Below are positions 1 to 10,698 of a DNA stretch of 13,152 nt, piece by piece. Position numbers and translations under genes: made by a program. How positions within the stretch are numbered: position 1 is the first letter of the stretch; each line of letters opens with the position of its first letter. Under the pieces are notes generated by a model. It did no database searches. It saw only the letters and a list, made by a program, of their open reading frames with translations, and had not been told where the DNA came from. This DNA is from Actinomycetota bacterium. GTDB lineage: Bacteria; Actinomycetota; Actinomycetes; JACCUZ01. The stretch spans positions 1-13,152 of the forward strand of contig JAVEDA010000035.1 in assembly GCA_030841195.1 (NCBI GenBank), read 5' to 3'.

Positions 1-4312
<4,312 letters not shown>

Positions 4313-4322
4313 GGGAGACCGT

Positions 4323-4330
4323 TCCTTCCT
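4323..4330 (-). promoter_or_regulatory. Ribosome binding site of gltB
   Basis: The minus strand reads AGGAAGGA here, ten bases before the GTG at 4312. It supports that GTG as the gltB start rather than an internal codon. It lies one base beyond the right arm of the inverted repeat at 4332-4384, so its access could depend on leader folding. Confidence 0.75.
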
Positions 4331-4331
4331 C

Positions 4332-4384
4332 GTCGATGAGCCGATCTGGGGATCAGCATCCGCCGGATCAGCACCGTCATCGAC
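4332..4384 (-). repeat. Inverted repeat in the gltB leader, next to the ribosome binding site
   Basis: GTCGATGA on the plus strand at 4332-4339 is perfectly complementary to TCATCGAC at 4377-4384, giving an 8-bp stem around a 37-base loop. Inside the loop ATCCGGCGGAT can form a smaller 4-bp hairpin. The arm nearest the gene ends one base before the Shine-Dalgarno of gltB. It matches no riboswitch class that I recognise. The pairing is seen directly; any regulatory role is inference. Confidence 0.45.
4350..4373. repeat. Nine-base direct repeat in the gltB leader
   Basis: GGATCAGCA occurs at 4350-4358 and again at 4365-4373 on the plus strand, a 15-base period. Both copies sit inside the loop of the larger inverted repeat. 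This could be a protein half-site pair, part of an RNA fold, or chance. Confidence 0.4.
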
Positions 4385-4419
4385 CGAGGGACGACATTGG
4401 CCCTGCGGTACGAGCCCGC

Positions 4420-4425
4420 AGCATA
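4420..4425 (-). promoter_or_regulatory. Candidate -10 element of the gltB promoter
   Basis: The minus strand reads TATGCT, a good match to the TATAAT consensus, about 108 bases upstream of the gltB start. The nearest TTGACC (4449-4454) is 23 bases away, too far to serve as a normal -35. Such a promoter would be expected to need an activator, and the GlnR-like box just upstream suits that. Transcription would begin near 4413 and leave a leader of about 100 bases. Confidence 0.4.
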
Positions 4426-4454
4426 ACGGGACAGCCGCCCCGGACGTGGGTCAA

Positions 4455-4470
4455 GTTTCCGGCATGTGAA
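4455..4470 (-). promoter_or_regulatory. Candidate GlnR box upstream of gltB
   Basis: The minus strand reads TTCAC, six bases, then GAAAC. The known actinobacterial GlnR pattern is GTnAC-n6-GAAAC, so this matches at every defined position but the first. Its centre lies about 50 bases upstream of the start inferred from the TATGCT element, a typical activator position. The same stretch also reads as GTTTC-n8-GAAAC, a symmetric arrangement that could bind another regulator. Nitrogen control of gltB by GlnR is plausible but inferred. Confidence 0.4.
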
Positions 4471-4504
4471 ACGGCGCGTCGTCCGGCGAGGCGGTCCCCC
4501 GCGG

Positions 4505-5257
4505 TCAGGTCAGGCCGGAGGCGTCGACCAGGGTGCCGACGCCGTACGTGACGGCGGCTGCGAGCGCGCCGACTGCGGTCTGGCGCAGACCGCCGTACCA
4601 CCACGGCCGGGGGGTGAGCCTGGTGACGAAAGCGCCGCAGAGGAACAGCCCGGCGAGCGTGAGCAGCAGCGCGGGGATCATCGAGGTGGCACCGAACAGG
4701 TACGGCAGCACCGGCAGGGACGCCCCGACCGCGAACGAGGCGAACGACGAGCCGGCAGCCAGCCGGGCCGAGGGCAGGTCGGCCTGGTCGATGCCGAGCT
4801 CCTCCCGGACGTGCACGTCCAGGACCTGGACCGGGTCGCGGGACAGCTGCTTGGCCACCTCGCGGGCCAGCTCGGGCTCGAGCCCCTTCGCGACGTACAT
4901 CTGGGCCAGCTCGCGCTCCTCCCCGGCCGGGTTGCGCTCGATCTCGCGACGCTCGAGCTCGATCTCGGCCAGCGCCTGCTCGGCCTGGGATCGCACCGAG
5001 ATGTACTCCCCCGCGGCCATCGAGAAGGCGCCGGCGGCGAGTCCCGCCAGCCCGGCGAGCAGCACCGGCTTGCTGTCGGTCGAGCCTCCGGTCACACCCG
5101 CGATCAGGGCGAAGTTGGACACCAGACCGTCCGAGGCGCCGAAGACAGCCGGCCGCAGCCAGCCGCCGGTGACGTCCGAGTGCTCGTGCTGGATCCGCAT
5201 CGCCTCTCGTTCGGCCCGCTCCCGCTCCTGCTGCTGCTCGGTCGACTCGCTGCTCAT
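4505..5257 (-). CDS. VIT1/CCC1-family metal transporter (DUF125)
   Basis: This 250-residue protein belongs to the VIT1/CCC1 family, whose characterised members export iron or manganese from the cytosol, into vacuoles in plants and yeast. Family signatures are clear: FGASDGLVSNFALIAGV at about 39-55 in the first membrane segment and FSMAAGEYISVRSQ at about 78-91 in the second. A charged, Glu-rich cytoplasmic stretch (about 90-160) corresponds to the metal-binding loop between segments 2 and 3. Three hydrophobic segments follow, at about 165-187, 190-212 and 225-245. The N-terminus is a short Glu/Gln-rich tail with no ferritin-like domain. The ATG at 5257 overlaps the lgt stop (ATGA), so translation is probably coupled. 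The substrate cannot be read from sequence; iron or manganese is the family expectation. No convincing terminator follows the gene. Confidence 0.9.
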   Translation of the reverse strand: MSSESTEQQQERERAEREAMRIQHEHSDVTGGWLRPAVFGASDGLVSNFALIAGVTGGSTDSKPVLLAGLAGLAAGAFSMAAGEYISVRSQAEQALAEIELERREIERNPAGEERELAQMYVAKGLEPELAREVAKQLSRDPVQVLDVHVREELGIDQADLPSARLAAGSSFASFAVGASLPVLPYLFGATSMIPALLLTLAGLFLCGAFVTRLTPRPWWYGGLRQTAVGALAAAVTYGVGTLVDASGLT

Positions 5258-6192
5258 CGGACCTCGTCCTCGATCGGTCGGGCGGGCGGGTTGTCGTCGG
5301 AGGCCGTGTCGTCGGACGACGCGTCGTCAATGTCGTCGGTGTCATCGGGGGCCTGGTCGCGCCGGAGCGCCTCGAGCTCCTCCGGTGTCTCCCGGCCGGG
5401 CCGCAACCGGGCGCTGACCACGAAGTAGACGACCGCTCCGATGAAGACCAGCAGGCTGGTCCAGTCGTTGAGGCGAAGCCCGAGGAAGGAGTGGGCTGGG
5501 TCGACCCGCAGAGCCTCGATCCAGCCGCGTCCGACGGTGTACGCCGCGACGTACAGGGCGAAGGCCCGGCCATGGCCGAGCCGGAAGCGGCGGTCGGCCC
5601 AGATGACCAGCGCCGCGACGCCGACATCCCAGATCAGCTCATAGAGGAAGGTCGGGTGGTAGGTCGACTGCCCGAGGGACCCCTGCGGGCGGTGCGCCGG
5701 ATCGATGACCAGCGCCCACGGCACGTCGGTGGCCTTGCCGAAGAGCTCCTGGTTGAAGTAGTTGCCGAGCCGGCCGATGGCCTGGGCGAGCACGATCCCC
5801 GGGGCCAGTGCGTCCGCGAAGGCCGGCAGCGGGATGCCCCGGCGCCGGCAGCCGAGCCAGGCGCCCACCCCGCCGAGCGCGATGGCGCCCCAGATGCCGA
5901 GGCCGCCCTTCCAGATGTAGAGGGCGTGCAGCGGGTGCCCGCCGTCGCCGAAGTAGGCCTCCGGCGAGGTGATCACGTGGTAGATCCGGCCGCCGATGAT
6001 GCCGAACGGCACCATCCAGGTCGCCACCTCGGTCACGTCGCCGGCCCGACCGCCGCGCGCCACCCACCGGCGCTCGCCCAGCCAGACGGCCACCACGATG
6101 CCGGCGATGATGCACAGGGCGTAGGCACGCAGCGGCAGCGGCCCGAGGTGCCAGACACCCTCGGACGGGCTGGGGATCGAGAAGGGAGTCAT
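5254..6192 (-). CDS. lgt: Prolipoprotein diacylglyceryl transferase
   Basis: Lgt moves diacylglycerol from phosphatidylglycerol to the lipobox cysteine of preprolipoproteins in the cytoplasmic membrane. The 312-residue protein carries the family signature GRLGNYFNQE at 140-149. Arg141, Asn144 and Glu149 align with E. coli Arg143, Asn146 and Glu151. GRGWIEALR at 221-229 supplies the second conserved Arg/Glu/Arg set. About seven hydrophobic segments span residues 17-262. At the place of E. coli His103 the protein has Trp101 (GGLGIWGAI), which I recall from other actinobacterial Lgt proteins. From about 265 to the end there is a soluble, Asp-rich tail with no counterpart in E. coli Lgt. The ATG lies 7 bases after the stop of the SCO-like gene, with only a weak AGCAGG before it. 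The SCO-like lipoprotein encoded just upstream is a likely substrate. Confidence 0.96.
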   Translation of the reverse strand: MTPFSIPSPSEGVWHLGPLPLRAYALCIIAGIVVAVWLGERRWVARGGRAGDVTEVATWMVPFGIIGGRIYHVITSPEAYFGDGGHPLHALYIWKGGLGIWGAIALGGVGAWLGCRRRGIPLPAFADALAPGIVLAQAIGRLGNYFNQELFGKATDVPWALVIDPAHRPQGSLGQSTYHPTFLYELIWDVGVAALVIWADRRFRLGHGRAFALYVAAYTVGRGWIEALRVDPAHSFLGLRLNDWTSLLVFIGAVVYFVVSARLRPGRETPEELEALRRDQAPDDTDDIDDASSDDTASDDNPPARPIEDEVR

Positions 6193-6199
6193 CGCCTGC

Positions 6200-6820
6200 T
6201 CAGGCTAGCCGCGCCAGCCGGGTGAGGTCCGCGCGCAGGTCGGCGACAGTGGTGTCCGCCGACCAGACCACCCGGGCCGACCCGTGCAGGAAGCCGGTCG
6301 TGTAGGTGCCGTGGGACACCATGTAGTTGCCACCCTGGGAGCCGTCCGGCTTCTCGTAGCTGATGTAGAGCGCCTTGGCCGCCTTCTCGACGGTGCCGAC
6401 CGGCGCCACGAGACCCTCGTACGTCGGGTCGAACCGGTCCAGGTAGTCCCGGACCACGTCCGGGGTGTCCCTCGCCGGGTCGGTCGCGACGAACAGCAGC
6501 CGGACGTCCTTGCGCACCGCGGGAGTGGCGCCCCGCAGGGCCGAGGCGAAGTTCGCGAGCACCACGTTGCAGATGTCTGGGCAGTGCGTGTAGCCGAAGA
6601 AGACCAGGGTCACCGGTGTCCGCGCCACCTCCGTGGGGGTGACGTGCTGACCTTCGGTGTCGGTGAACGACAGGTCCGGCAGCGGGTACCCCTTGGTGAC
6701 TCCGGTGCCGTGCCAGCCGGGCTCGCCGTTGGCACTGATCGTCGTCTCGGAGCTGCCGCTCGCGCAGCCCGCGACCAGGGCCACCGCCGCCAGAGCCACG
6801 GTCAGCCGTACGCCGGTCAT
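6200..6820 (-). CDS. SCO1/SenC family copper-chaperone-like lipoprotein
   Basis: SCO1/SenC proteins have a thioredoxin fold and deliver copper to, or reduce, the CuA site of cytochrome c oxidase outside the cytoplasmic membrane. This 206-residue protein begins with a lipoprotein signal (MTGVRLTVALAAVALVAGC); the lipobox VAGC makes Cys19 the lipidated residue. FFGYTHCPDIC at 74-84 contains the metal-binding CxxxC pair Cys80 and Cys84, and the conserved downstream histidine is His170 (YMVSHGTY). The segment LLFVATDPARDTP (108-120) is typical of the family. The ATG at 6820 overlaps the trpA stop as ATGA, so it is probably translated by coupling to trpA. A longer upstream reading exists in this frame but would run back through trpA and lose the signal peptide at the N-terminus. 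A role in oxidase assembly is the family expectation; it has no obvious link to tryptophan synthesis. Confidence 0.9.
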   Translation of the reverse strand: MTGVRLTVALAAVALVAGCASGSSETTISANGEPGWHGTGVTKGYPLPDLSFTDTEGQHVTPTEVARTPVTLVFFGYTHCPDICNVVLANFASALRGATPAVRKDVRLLFVATDPARDTPDVVRDYLDRFDPTYEGLVAPVGTVEKAAKALYISYEKPDGSQGGNYMVSHGTYTTGFLHGSARVVWSADTTVADLRADLTRLARLA

Positions 6821-7641
6821 CGGCCGCGCCGCACCCCGTCGGCCAGGTCGGCCGCCAGCTTCTCGACCGCCACCAGTCCCTCCTCGGGCGACGCCGCGTC
6901 GAGCACGGCGCGCACGAAGGCCGACCCGACGATGACGCCGTCGGCGAAGGCCGCCACCTCGGCCGCCTGGTCGCCGTTGGACACACCGAGTCCGACGCAC
7001 ACCGGCCGGTCGCTGACCGCGCGCACCCGGCGGACCAGGGTGCCCGCGGCGTCGCTGACGGACGTGCGGGTGCCGGTGACACCCATCGTGGAGGCGGCAT
7101 AGATGAAGCCACGGCACTGCTCCGCTGTCCAGCGGATCCGGTCCTCGGTCGAGGACGGGGCGACCAGGAAGACCCGGCCGAGCCCGGTCGCGTCGCTGGC
7201 CCCGAGCCAGTCCGACGGCTCGGTCCCCGCCTCGTCCGGCGTCAGGTCCGGCGTGATCAGCCCCGCACCGCCCGCTTCGACCATGGCGTCGGCGAACCGG
7301 CGTACGCCATAGCGCTCGATCGGGTTCCAGTAGGTCATGACCAGAGTCGGGGCACCGGTCGCCGCGACGCCACGCACCGTGGTGAGGACGTCGTCGGTGG
7401 TAGTGCCGCGTTGGAGCGCCGCCTCGACCGCGCGCTGGATGACGGGGCCATCCATCAGTGGGTCCGAGTAGGGCAGCCCGATCTCGACCACGTCGACGCC
7501 GCCGCGGACCATCGCGACCATCGCGTCGATGCCGCCCTGCACCGAGGGGTAGCCGGCCGGCAGGTAGCCCACCAGCACGGCCCGGTTCTCGGCCCGGGCG
7601 GCAGCGAGCGTGTCGTCGAGCCGGCTGACCGGTGTGGTCAC
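6817..7641 (-). CDS. trpA: Tryptophan synthase alpha subunit
   Basis: TrpA cleaves indole-3-glycerol phosphate to indole and glyceraldehyde 3-phosphate and passes indole through a tunnel to TrpB. The 274-residue protein is a normal-length TIM barrel. The signature VVEIGLPYSDPLMDGP (51-66) supplies both catalytic acids: Glu53 and Asp64 match Salmonella Glu49 and Asp60. The phosphate-binding loop region is visible as VCVGLGVSNGDQA (214-226) and GVIVGSAFVRAV (235-246). The GTG start at 7641 overlaps the trpB stop as GTGA, the usual coupling for these partners. The stop overlaps the next gene's start in the same way. Nothing unusual is seen. Confidence 0.97.
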   Translation of the reverse strand: MTTPVSRLDDTLAAARAENRAVLVGYLPAGYPSVQGGIDAMVAMVRGGVDVVEIGLPYSDPLMDGPVIQRAVEAALQRGTTTDDVLTTVRGVAATGAPTLVMTYWNPIERYGVRRFADAMVEAGGAGLITPDLTPDEAGTEPSDWLGASDATGLGRVFLVAPSSTEDRIRWTAEQCRGFIYAASTMGVTGTRTSVSDAAGTLVRRVRAVSDRPVCVGLGVSNGDQAAEVAAFADGVIVGSAFVRAVLDAASPEEGLVAVEKLAADLADGVRRGR

Positions 7642-8912
7642 CAGCCCTCCCCCGACGCGTCCTGCGGGTCCTGCTCGACCACAGCGGTCGCCGACTGCAC
7701 CAGCTCCTCGTCGCTGACGACGTCGAACCACTTGGCGGCGGTGTCGACGTCCTTGTCGCCGCGGCCGGAGAGGTTGACGAGCAGCGTCACGTCCGGGCCG
7801 AGCTCGCGACCGACCTTCATCGCGCCGGCCAGCGCGTGCGCGCTCTCGATCGCCGGGATGATGCCCTCGGTCCGGCAGAGCAGGGCGAACGCATCCATCG
7901 CCTCGGTGTCGGTGATCGGGGCGTAGGTCGCCCGGCCGGTGTCGTGCAGGTAGGCGTGCTGCGGGCCGACGCCGGGGTAGTCGAGGCCTGCGGAGATGGA
8001 GTGCGACGGCAGCGTCTGCCCCATCTCGTCCTGCAGCACGTAGGTGCGGGTGCCGTGCAGCACCCCCGGCGAGCCACCCGCCATCCGGGCCGCGTGCCGG
8101 CCGCTGTCGACGCCCTCGCCGCCGGCCTCGAAGCCGTAGAGCCGCACACCCGGGTCGTCGAGGAACGCAGTGAAGATGCCCATCGCGTTCGAGCCCCCGC
8201 CGACGCAGGCGACGACCGCGTCCGGCAGCCCGCCGGTGAGCTCGAGGACCTGCTGCTTGGCCTCGTCGCCGATGATCCGCTGGAAGTCGCGGACCATCGC
8301 CGGGAAGGGGTGCGGCCCGGTGACGGTCCCGAGGATGTAGTGCGTGCGGTCCACGTTGGTGACCCAGTCGCGCATCGCCTCGTTGATGGCGTCCTTCAGG
8401 GTCTGGCTGCCCGCCTCCACCGCGACCACCTCGGCGCCGAGCAGCCGCATCCGCGCGACGTTGAGGGCCTGCCGTCGAGTGTCCTCGGCGCCCATGTAGA
8501 CGACGCACTCGAGGCCCAGCAGCGCGGCAGCGGTGGCGGTGGCGACACCGTGCTGACCGGCACCGGTCTCGGCGATGACACGGGTCTTGCCCATGTCTCG
8601 GGTCAGCAGGGCTTGGCCCAGCACATTGTTGATCTTGTGCGAGCCGGTGTGGTTGAGGTCCTCGCGCTTGAGCAGCACCCGGGCGCCGCCGGCGTGCTCG
8701 GCGAACCGGCGGGCGTCGGTGACCGGGCTGGGCCGGCCGGTGTAGCTGGCGTGCAGCCCGGCGAGCTCGGCCTGGAACGCCTGGTCGTGCCGGCACTTCT
8801 CGTAGGCGGCGGTCAGCTCGTCGAGCGCGGCCACCAGCGCCTCGGGGACGAACCGGCCGCCATAGGTGCCGAAGTGCCCGCGGGCGTCCGGGACGTCGCT
8901 GCTGTAGGTCAT
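7638..8912 (-). CDS. trpB: Tryptophan synthase beta subunit
   Basis: TrpB is the pyridoxal-phosphate enzyme that condenses indole with L-serine to tryptophan in a complex with TrpA. The 424-residue protein starts with the usual FGTYGGRFVPEAL (14-26). Lys93 in NHTGSHKINN is the cofactor-binding lysine. Glu115 in IAETGAGQHGVA is the conserved active-site acid, matching Salmonella Glu109. GGGSNAMG at 238-245 is the phosphate-binding loop. The ATG at 8912 lies 13 bases after the trpC stop and has a strong GGAGG (8920-8924) seven bases upstream, so the start is secure. The 13-base spacing leaves no room for the small trpM (trpX) gene found here in Streptomyces. Confidence 0.98.
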   Translation of the reverse strand: MTYSSDVPDARGHFGTYGGRFVPEALVAALDELTAAYEKCRHDQAFQAELAGLHASYTGRPSPVTDARRFAEHAGGARVLLKREDLNHTGSHKINNVLGQALLTRDMGKTRVIAETGAGQHGVATATAAALLGLECVVYMGAEDTRRQALNVARMRLLGAEVVAVEAGSQTLKDAINEAMRDWVTNVDRTHYILGTVTGPHPFPAMVRDFQRIIGDEAKQQVLELTGGLPDAVVACVGGGSNAMGIFTAFLDDPGVRLYGFEAGGEGVDSGRHAARMAGGSPGVLHGTRTYVLQDEMGQTLPSHSISAGLDYPGVGPQHAYLHDTGRATYAPITDTEAMDAFALLCRTEGIIPAIESAHALAGAMKVGRELGPDVTLLVNLSGRGDKDVDTAAKWFDVVSDEELVQSATAVVEQDPQDASGEGW

Positions 8913-8925
8913 CGGGGCGCCTCCG

Positions 8926-9729
8926 TCAGCGGTCGTGCTTGAGCGCGGGGTGCGCCCCGGCCGCGACGAGGTCGGCCACGGCGGAGCGGGGGTCCCGGCC
9001 GGTCACCAGCGACTCGCCGACCAGGACGGCGTCGGCCCCGTCGCGGGCGTACTCGATGACGTCGTGCGGGCCGCGGACGCCGGACTCGGCCACCCGGATC
9101 ACGTGGCTGGGGATGTGCGACGCGACAGCTGCGAAGACGCCGCGGTCGACCTGCAGGGTCCGCAGGTCGCGGGCGTTGATGCCGACGACGTCGGCGCCCG
9201 CGTCGACTGCGCGGGACACCTCCTCCACCGTGTGGCACTCGACCAGCGGGGTGAGACCGAGGGTCTTGGCCCGTTCGACGAGGGAGACCAGCGCGTTCTG
9301 GTCGAGAGCCGCCACGATGAGCAGGGCGAAGTCTGCGCCGTGCACCCGGGCTTCCCAGAGCTGGTAGCTCGACACGATGAAGTCCTTGCACAGCACCGGG
9401 ACGTCGACTGCCCGCCGCACCGCCACCAGGTCCTCGAGGCTGCCGCCGAACCGGTGCCGCTCGGTGAGCACGCTGATGATCGCGGCGCCGCCGGCCTCGT
9501 AGTCGGCGGCCAGGGCCGCGGGGTCGGCAATCGCCGCCAGGGCTCCCTTGGACGGGCTGGACCGCTTCACCTCGGCGATCACCGCGACGCCCTCGCCGCG
9601 GAGCAGCGGCGACTTGCGGCAGTCGGGCCGGCCCTCGGCGCGCGCCTTCAGGTCGTCGAGGCTGACCCGCGCCTGGCGCTCGGCCAGGTCCGCGCGCACG
9701 TCGACCAGGATGTCGTCGAGCACACTCAC
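8926..9729 (-). CDS. trpC: Indole-3-glycerol-phosphate synthase
   Basis: TrpC closes the indole ring, turning CdRP into indole-3-glycerol phosphate and releasing CO2. The 267-residue monofunctional TIM barrel shows all expected active-site segments: IAEVKRSSPSKG (51-62, with Glu53 and Lys55), VLCKDFIVSSYQ (112-123, Lys115), PLVECHT (161-167, Glu164), VGINARDL (182-189, Asn185) and VAESGV (213-218, Glu215 and Ser216). It is not fused to TrpF. The GTG at 9729 is chosen because GAGGGG precedes it at a nine-base spacing and the protein then begins SVLDDILVDVRADLAERQ, as in homologues. A longer open reading upstream would enter the preceding gene. The gap to that gene is 53 bases. Confidence 0.97.
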   Translation of the reverse strand: MSVLDDILVDVRADLAERQARVSLDDLKARAEGRPDCRKSPLLRGEGVAVIAEVKRSSPSKGALAAIADPAALAADYEAGGAAIISVLTERHRFGGSLEDLVAVRRAVDVPVLCKDFIVSSYQLWEARVHGADFALLIVAALDQNALVSLVERAKTLGLTPLVECHTVEEVSRAVDAGADVVGINARDLRTLQVDRGVFAAVASHIPSHVIRVAESGVRGPHDVIEYARDGADAVLVGESLVTGRDPRSAVADLVAAGAHPALKHDR

Positions 9730-9738
9730 TCGGTGGGT

Positions 9739-9744
9739 CCCCTC
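9739..9744 (-). promoter_or_regulatory. Ribosome binding site of trpC
   Basis: GAGGGG on the minus strand stands nine bases before the GTG at 9729. It fixes the trpC start and argues against the longer in-frame reading upstream. Confidence 0.6.
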
Positions 9745-9782
9745 GCCTGTCCAGCCGATCTCGGTCCGGATCAGCCTAACCG

Positions 9783-10211
9783 TCAGGGAGCGAGCGCCTC
9801 GCCCACGGTCAGGTTGCGGACGATCCAGAACACCACGATCACGCCGAGCGCCAGGTAGAGGGTCCACGCCGGGGCGACCCGAGTGCGCGGCTGACCCCGC
9901 CACGAGCGGAGCACCCACCGGCCCCAGATCGTTGCGGCGAGGACGATGCCGACAATCGTCAGGACGTTGAGCCCGACGGCAGCGCCGACGTCGCCGTGGG
10001 TCAGGGCGTGCACGGCCCGCAGGGACCCGCAGCCCGGGCAGTAGTAGCCGGTGATGAACAGGAACGGACAGGTCGGGTAGTGCCCGGACTGGTTCGGGTC
10101 GACCAGCCCGACGTACGTGGTGGCGGCGAGCGCGGCGCCCGCGGCAGCGACCGGTGCCCGCAGTGCCCGGGCCCGTCCGGTCCCCGCCGCCGGCAGCGTG
10201 CTCGCCGTCAC
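9783..10211 (-). CDS. DUF2752 membrane protein with a CPGCG motif
   Basis: This 142-residue protein matches the DUF2752 family, whose function is unknown. Its diagnostic segment runs at about 46-73: TCPFLFITG, then YYCPGCGSLRAVH, then LTHGD. Three cysteines (Cys48, Cys58, Cys61) sit in this segment, and the CPGC pair could bind a metal or form a disulfide. Hydrophobic segments lie at about 18-36, 76-95 and 111-132. The start is uncertain. GTG codons at 10214 and 10211 both follow a GAGG that overlaps the stop of the CD225 gene, and I chose 10211 for its spacing. A longer reading to 10349 would lie wholly inside the CD225 gene in another frame, so I rejected it. It sits in the four-gene membrane block between trpE and trpC. 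Confidence 0.88.
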   Translation of the reverse strand: MTASTLPAAGTGRARALRAPVAAAGAALAATTYVGLVDPNQSGHYPTCPFLFITGYYCPGCGSLRAVHALTHGDVGAAVGLNVLTIVGIVLAATIWGRWVLRSWRGQPRTRVAPAWTLYLALGVIVVFWIVRNLTVGEALAP

Positions 10212-10218
10212 CACCGCC

Positions 10219-10698
10219 TCACGAGTTGCTGTTGCTTCCCGCGACCGCACCGACGATGAACAGCGCGATGAGCAGTCCGAAGAGGACGCACGCCGCGATC
10301 GCCGACCAGAGCGCGAACTGCTTCGCCTTACGGGACGACTCCTGGGCACCGGCCAGGTCCCCGGCGGCGTACTTGCCGTTCACCTGGGCGGCGAACACGA
10401 TCGAGGCGATGCTCAGCGGCCAGCAGCAGAAGATGAGGGTGAGGATCGCCCAGACCAGGTAGTTGGGGGGCGGCTGCCCGCCGGGCTGGCTGTATGGGCT
10501 GCCATACGGCTGGCCGTACTGCGGCTGGGCCCCGTACTGAGGCTGACCGTATTGGGGCTGGCCGCCGTACGGCGGCTGGCCGGGCGACGGCTGGCTCCAG
10601 TCGGGCTGCCCGGGCTGGTTCGGCTGGCCGCCCGGCTGCTCCGGCGGCCGGGGAGGCTCGTTCTGGTCGGACGGCGGGTTGCTGCCTGAGTCGCTCAC
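10219..10698 (-). CDS. CD225/dispanin family membrane protein
   Basis: The C-terminal half of this 159-residue protein is a CD225/dispanin domain (about 79-153), the family of the vertebrate IFITM proteins; bacterial members have no settled function. Typical features are NYLVWAILTLIFCCWPLSIA with the Cys91-Cys92 pair, then AAQVNGKYAAGDLAGAQESS, SRKAKQFA and a second hydrophobic segment (about 130-153). The first half is a disordered Pro/Gln/Gly/Tyr-rich head with repeats of the type QYGQP at 44-66. The GTG at 10698 overlaps the preceding stop as GTGA, which supports this start over a longer in-frame reading that would run through the HGxxPAAW gene. DUF4190-type proteins have similar heads, but the CCWP segment favours CD225. 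Confidence 0.88.
   Translation of the reverse strand: MSDSGSNPPSDQNEPPRPPEQPGGQPNQPGQPDWSQPSPGQPPYGGQPQYGQPQYGAQPQYGQPYGSPYSQPGGQPPPNYLVWAILTLIFCCWPLSIASIVFAAQVNGKYAAGDLAGAQESSRKAKQFALWSAIAACVLFGLLIALFIVGAVAGSNSNS
10501..10569 (-). repeat. Tandem QYGQP-type repeats in the CD225 gene
   Basis: Residues 44-66 of the CD225 protein are built from imperfect repeats of QPQYG, QPQYGA and QPYG. The DNA shows matching CTGGCCGTACTGCGG-like units. The sequence is low-complexity and probably disordered on the cytoplasmic side. Repeat number may vary between strains. Confidence 0.6.

Noticed and set aside
4449..4454. TTGACC as a -35 for gltB
   Set aside because: It stands 23 bases from the TATGCT element, well beyond the usual 16-19, and no other -10 fits at the right distance.
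4491..4502. Short GCGG/CCGC hairpin just after the VIT-type gene stop
   Set aside because: It is only four base pairs with no following T-run, so it does not qualify as an intrinsic terminator.
6817..8796. A 659-codon minus-strand reading that ends with the TrpA sequence
   Set aside because: Its first part is an alternative frame of trpB. The true trpA begins at the GTG overlapping the trpB stop, so this is not a real fusion.
7632..8942. A plus-strand open frame of 436 codons opposite trpB
   Set aside because: It mirrors trpB codon structure and has no recognisable domain. trpB on the other strand has full-length homology and a strong ribosome site.
9773..9778. TAGGCT, a -10-like hexamer in the 53-base gap before trpC
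   Set aside because: No acceptable -35 lies at a normal distance and the genes are closely spaced. The match alone is too weak to call a promoter.
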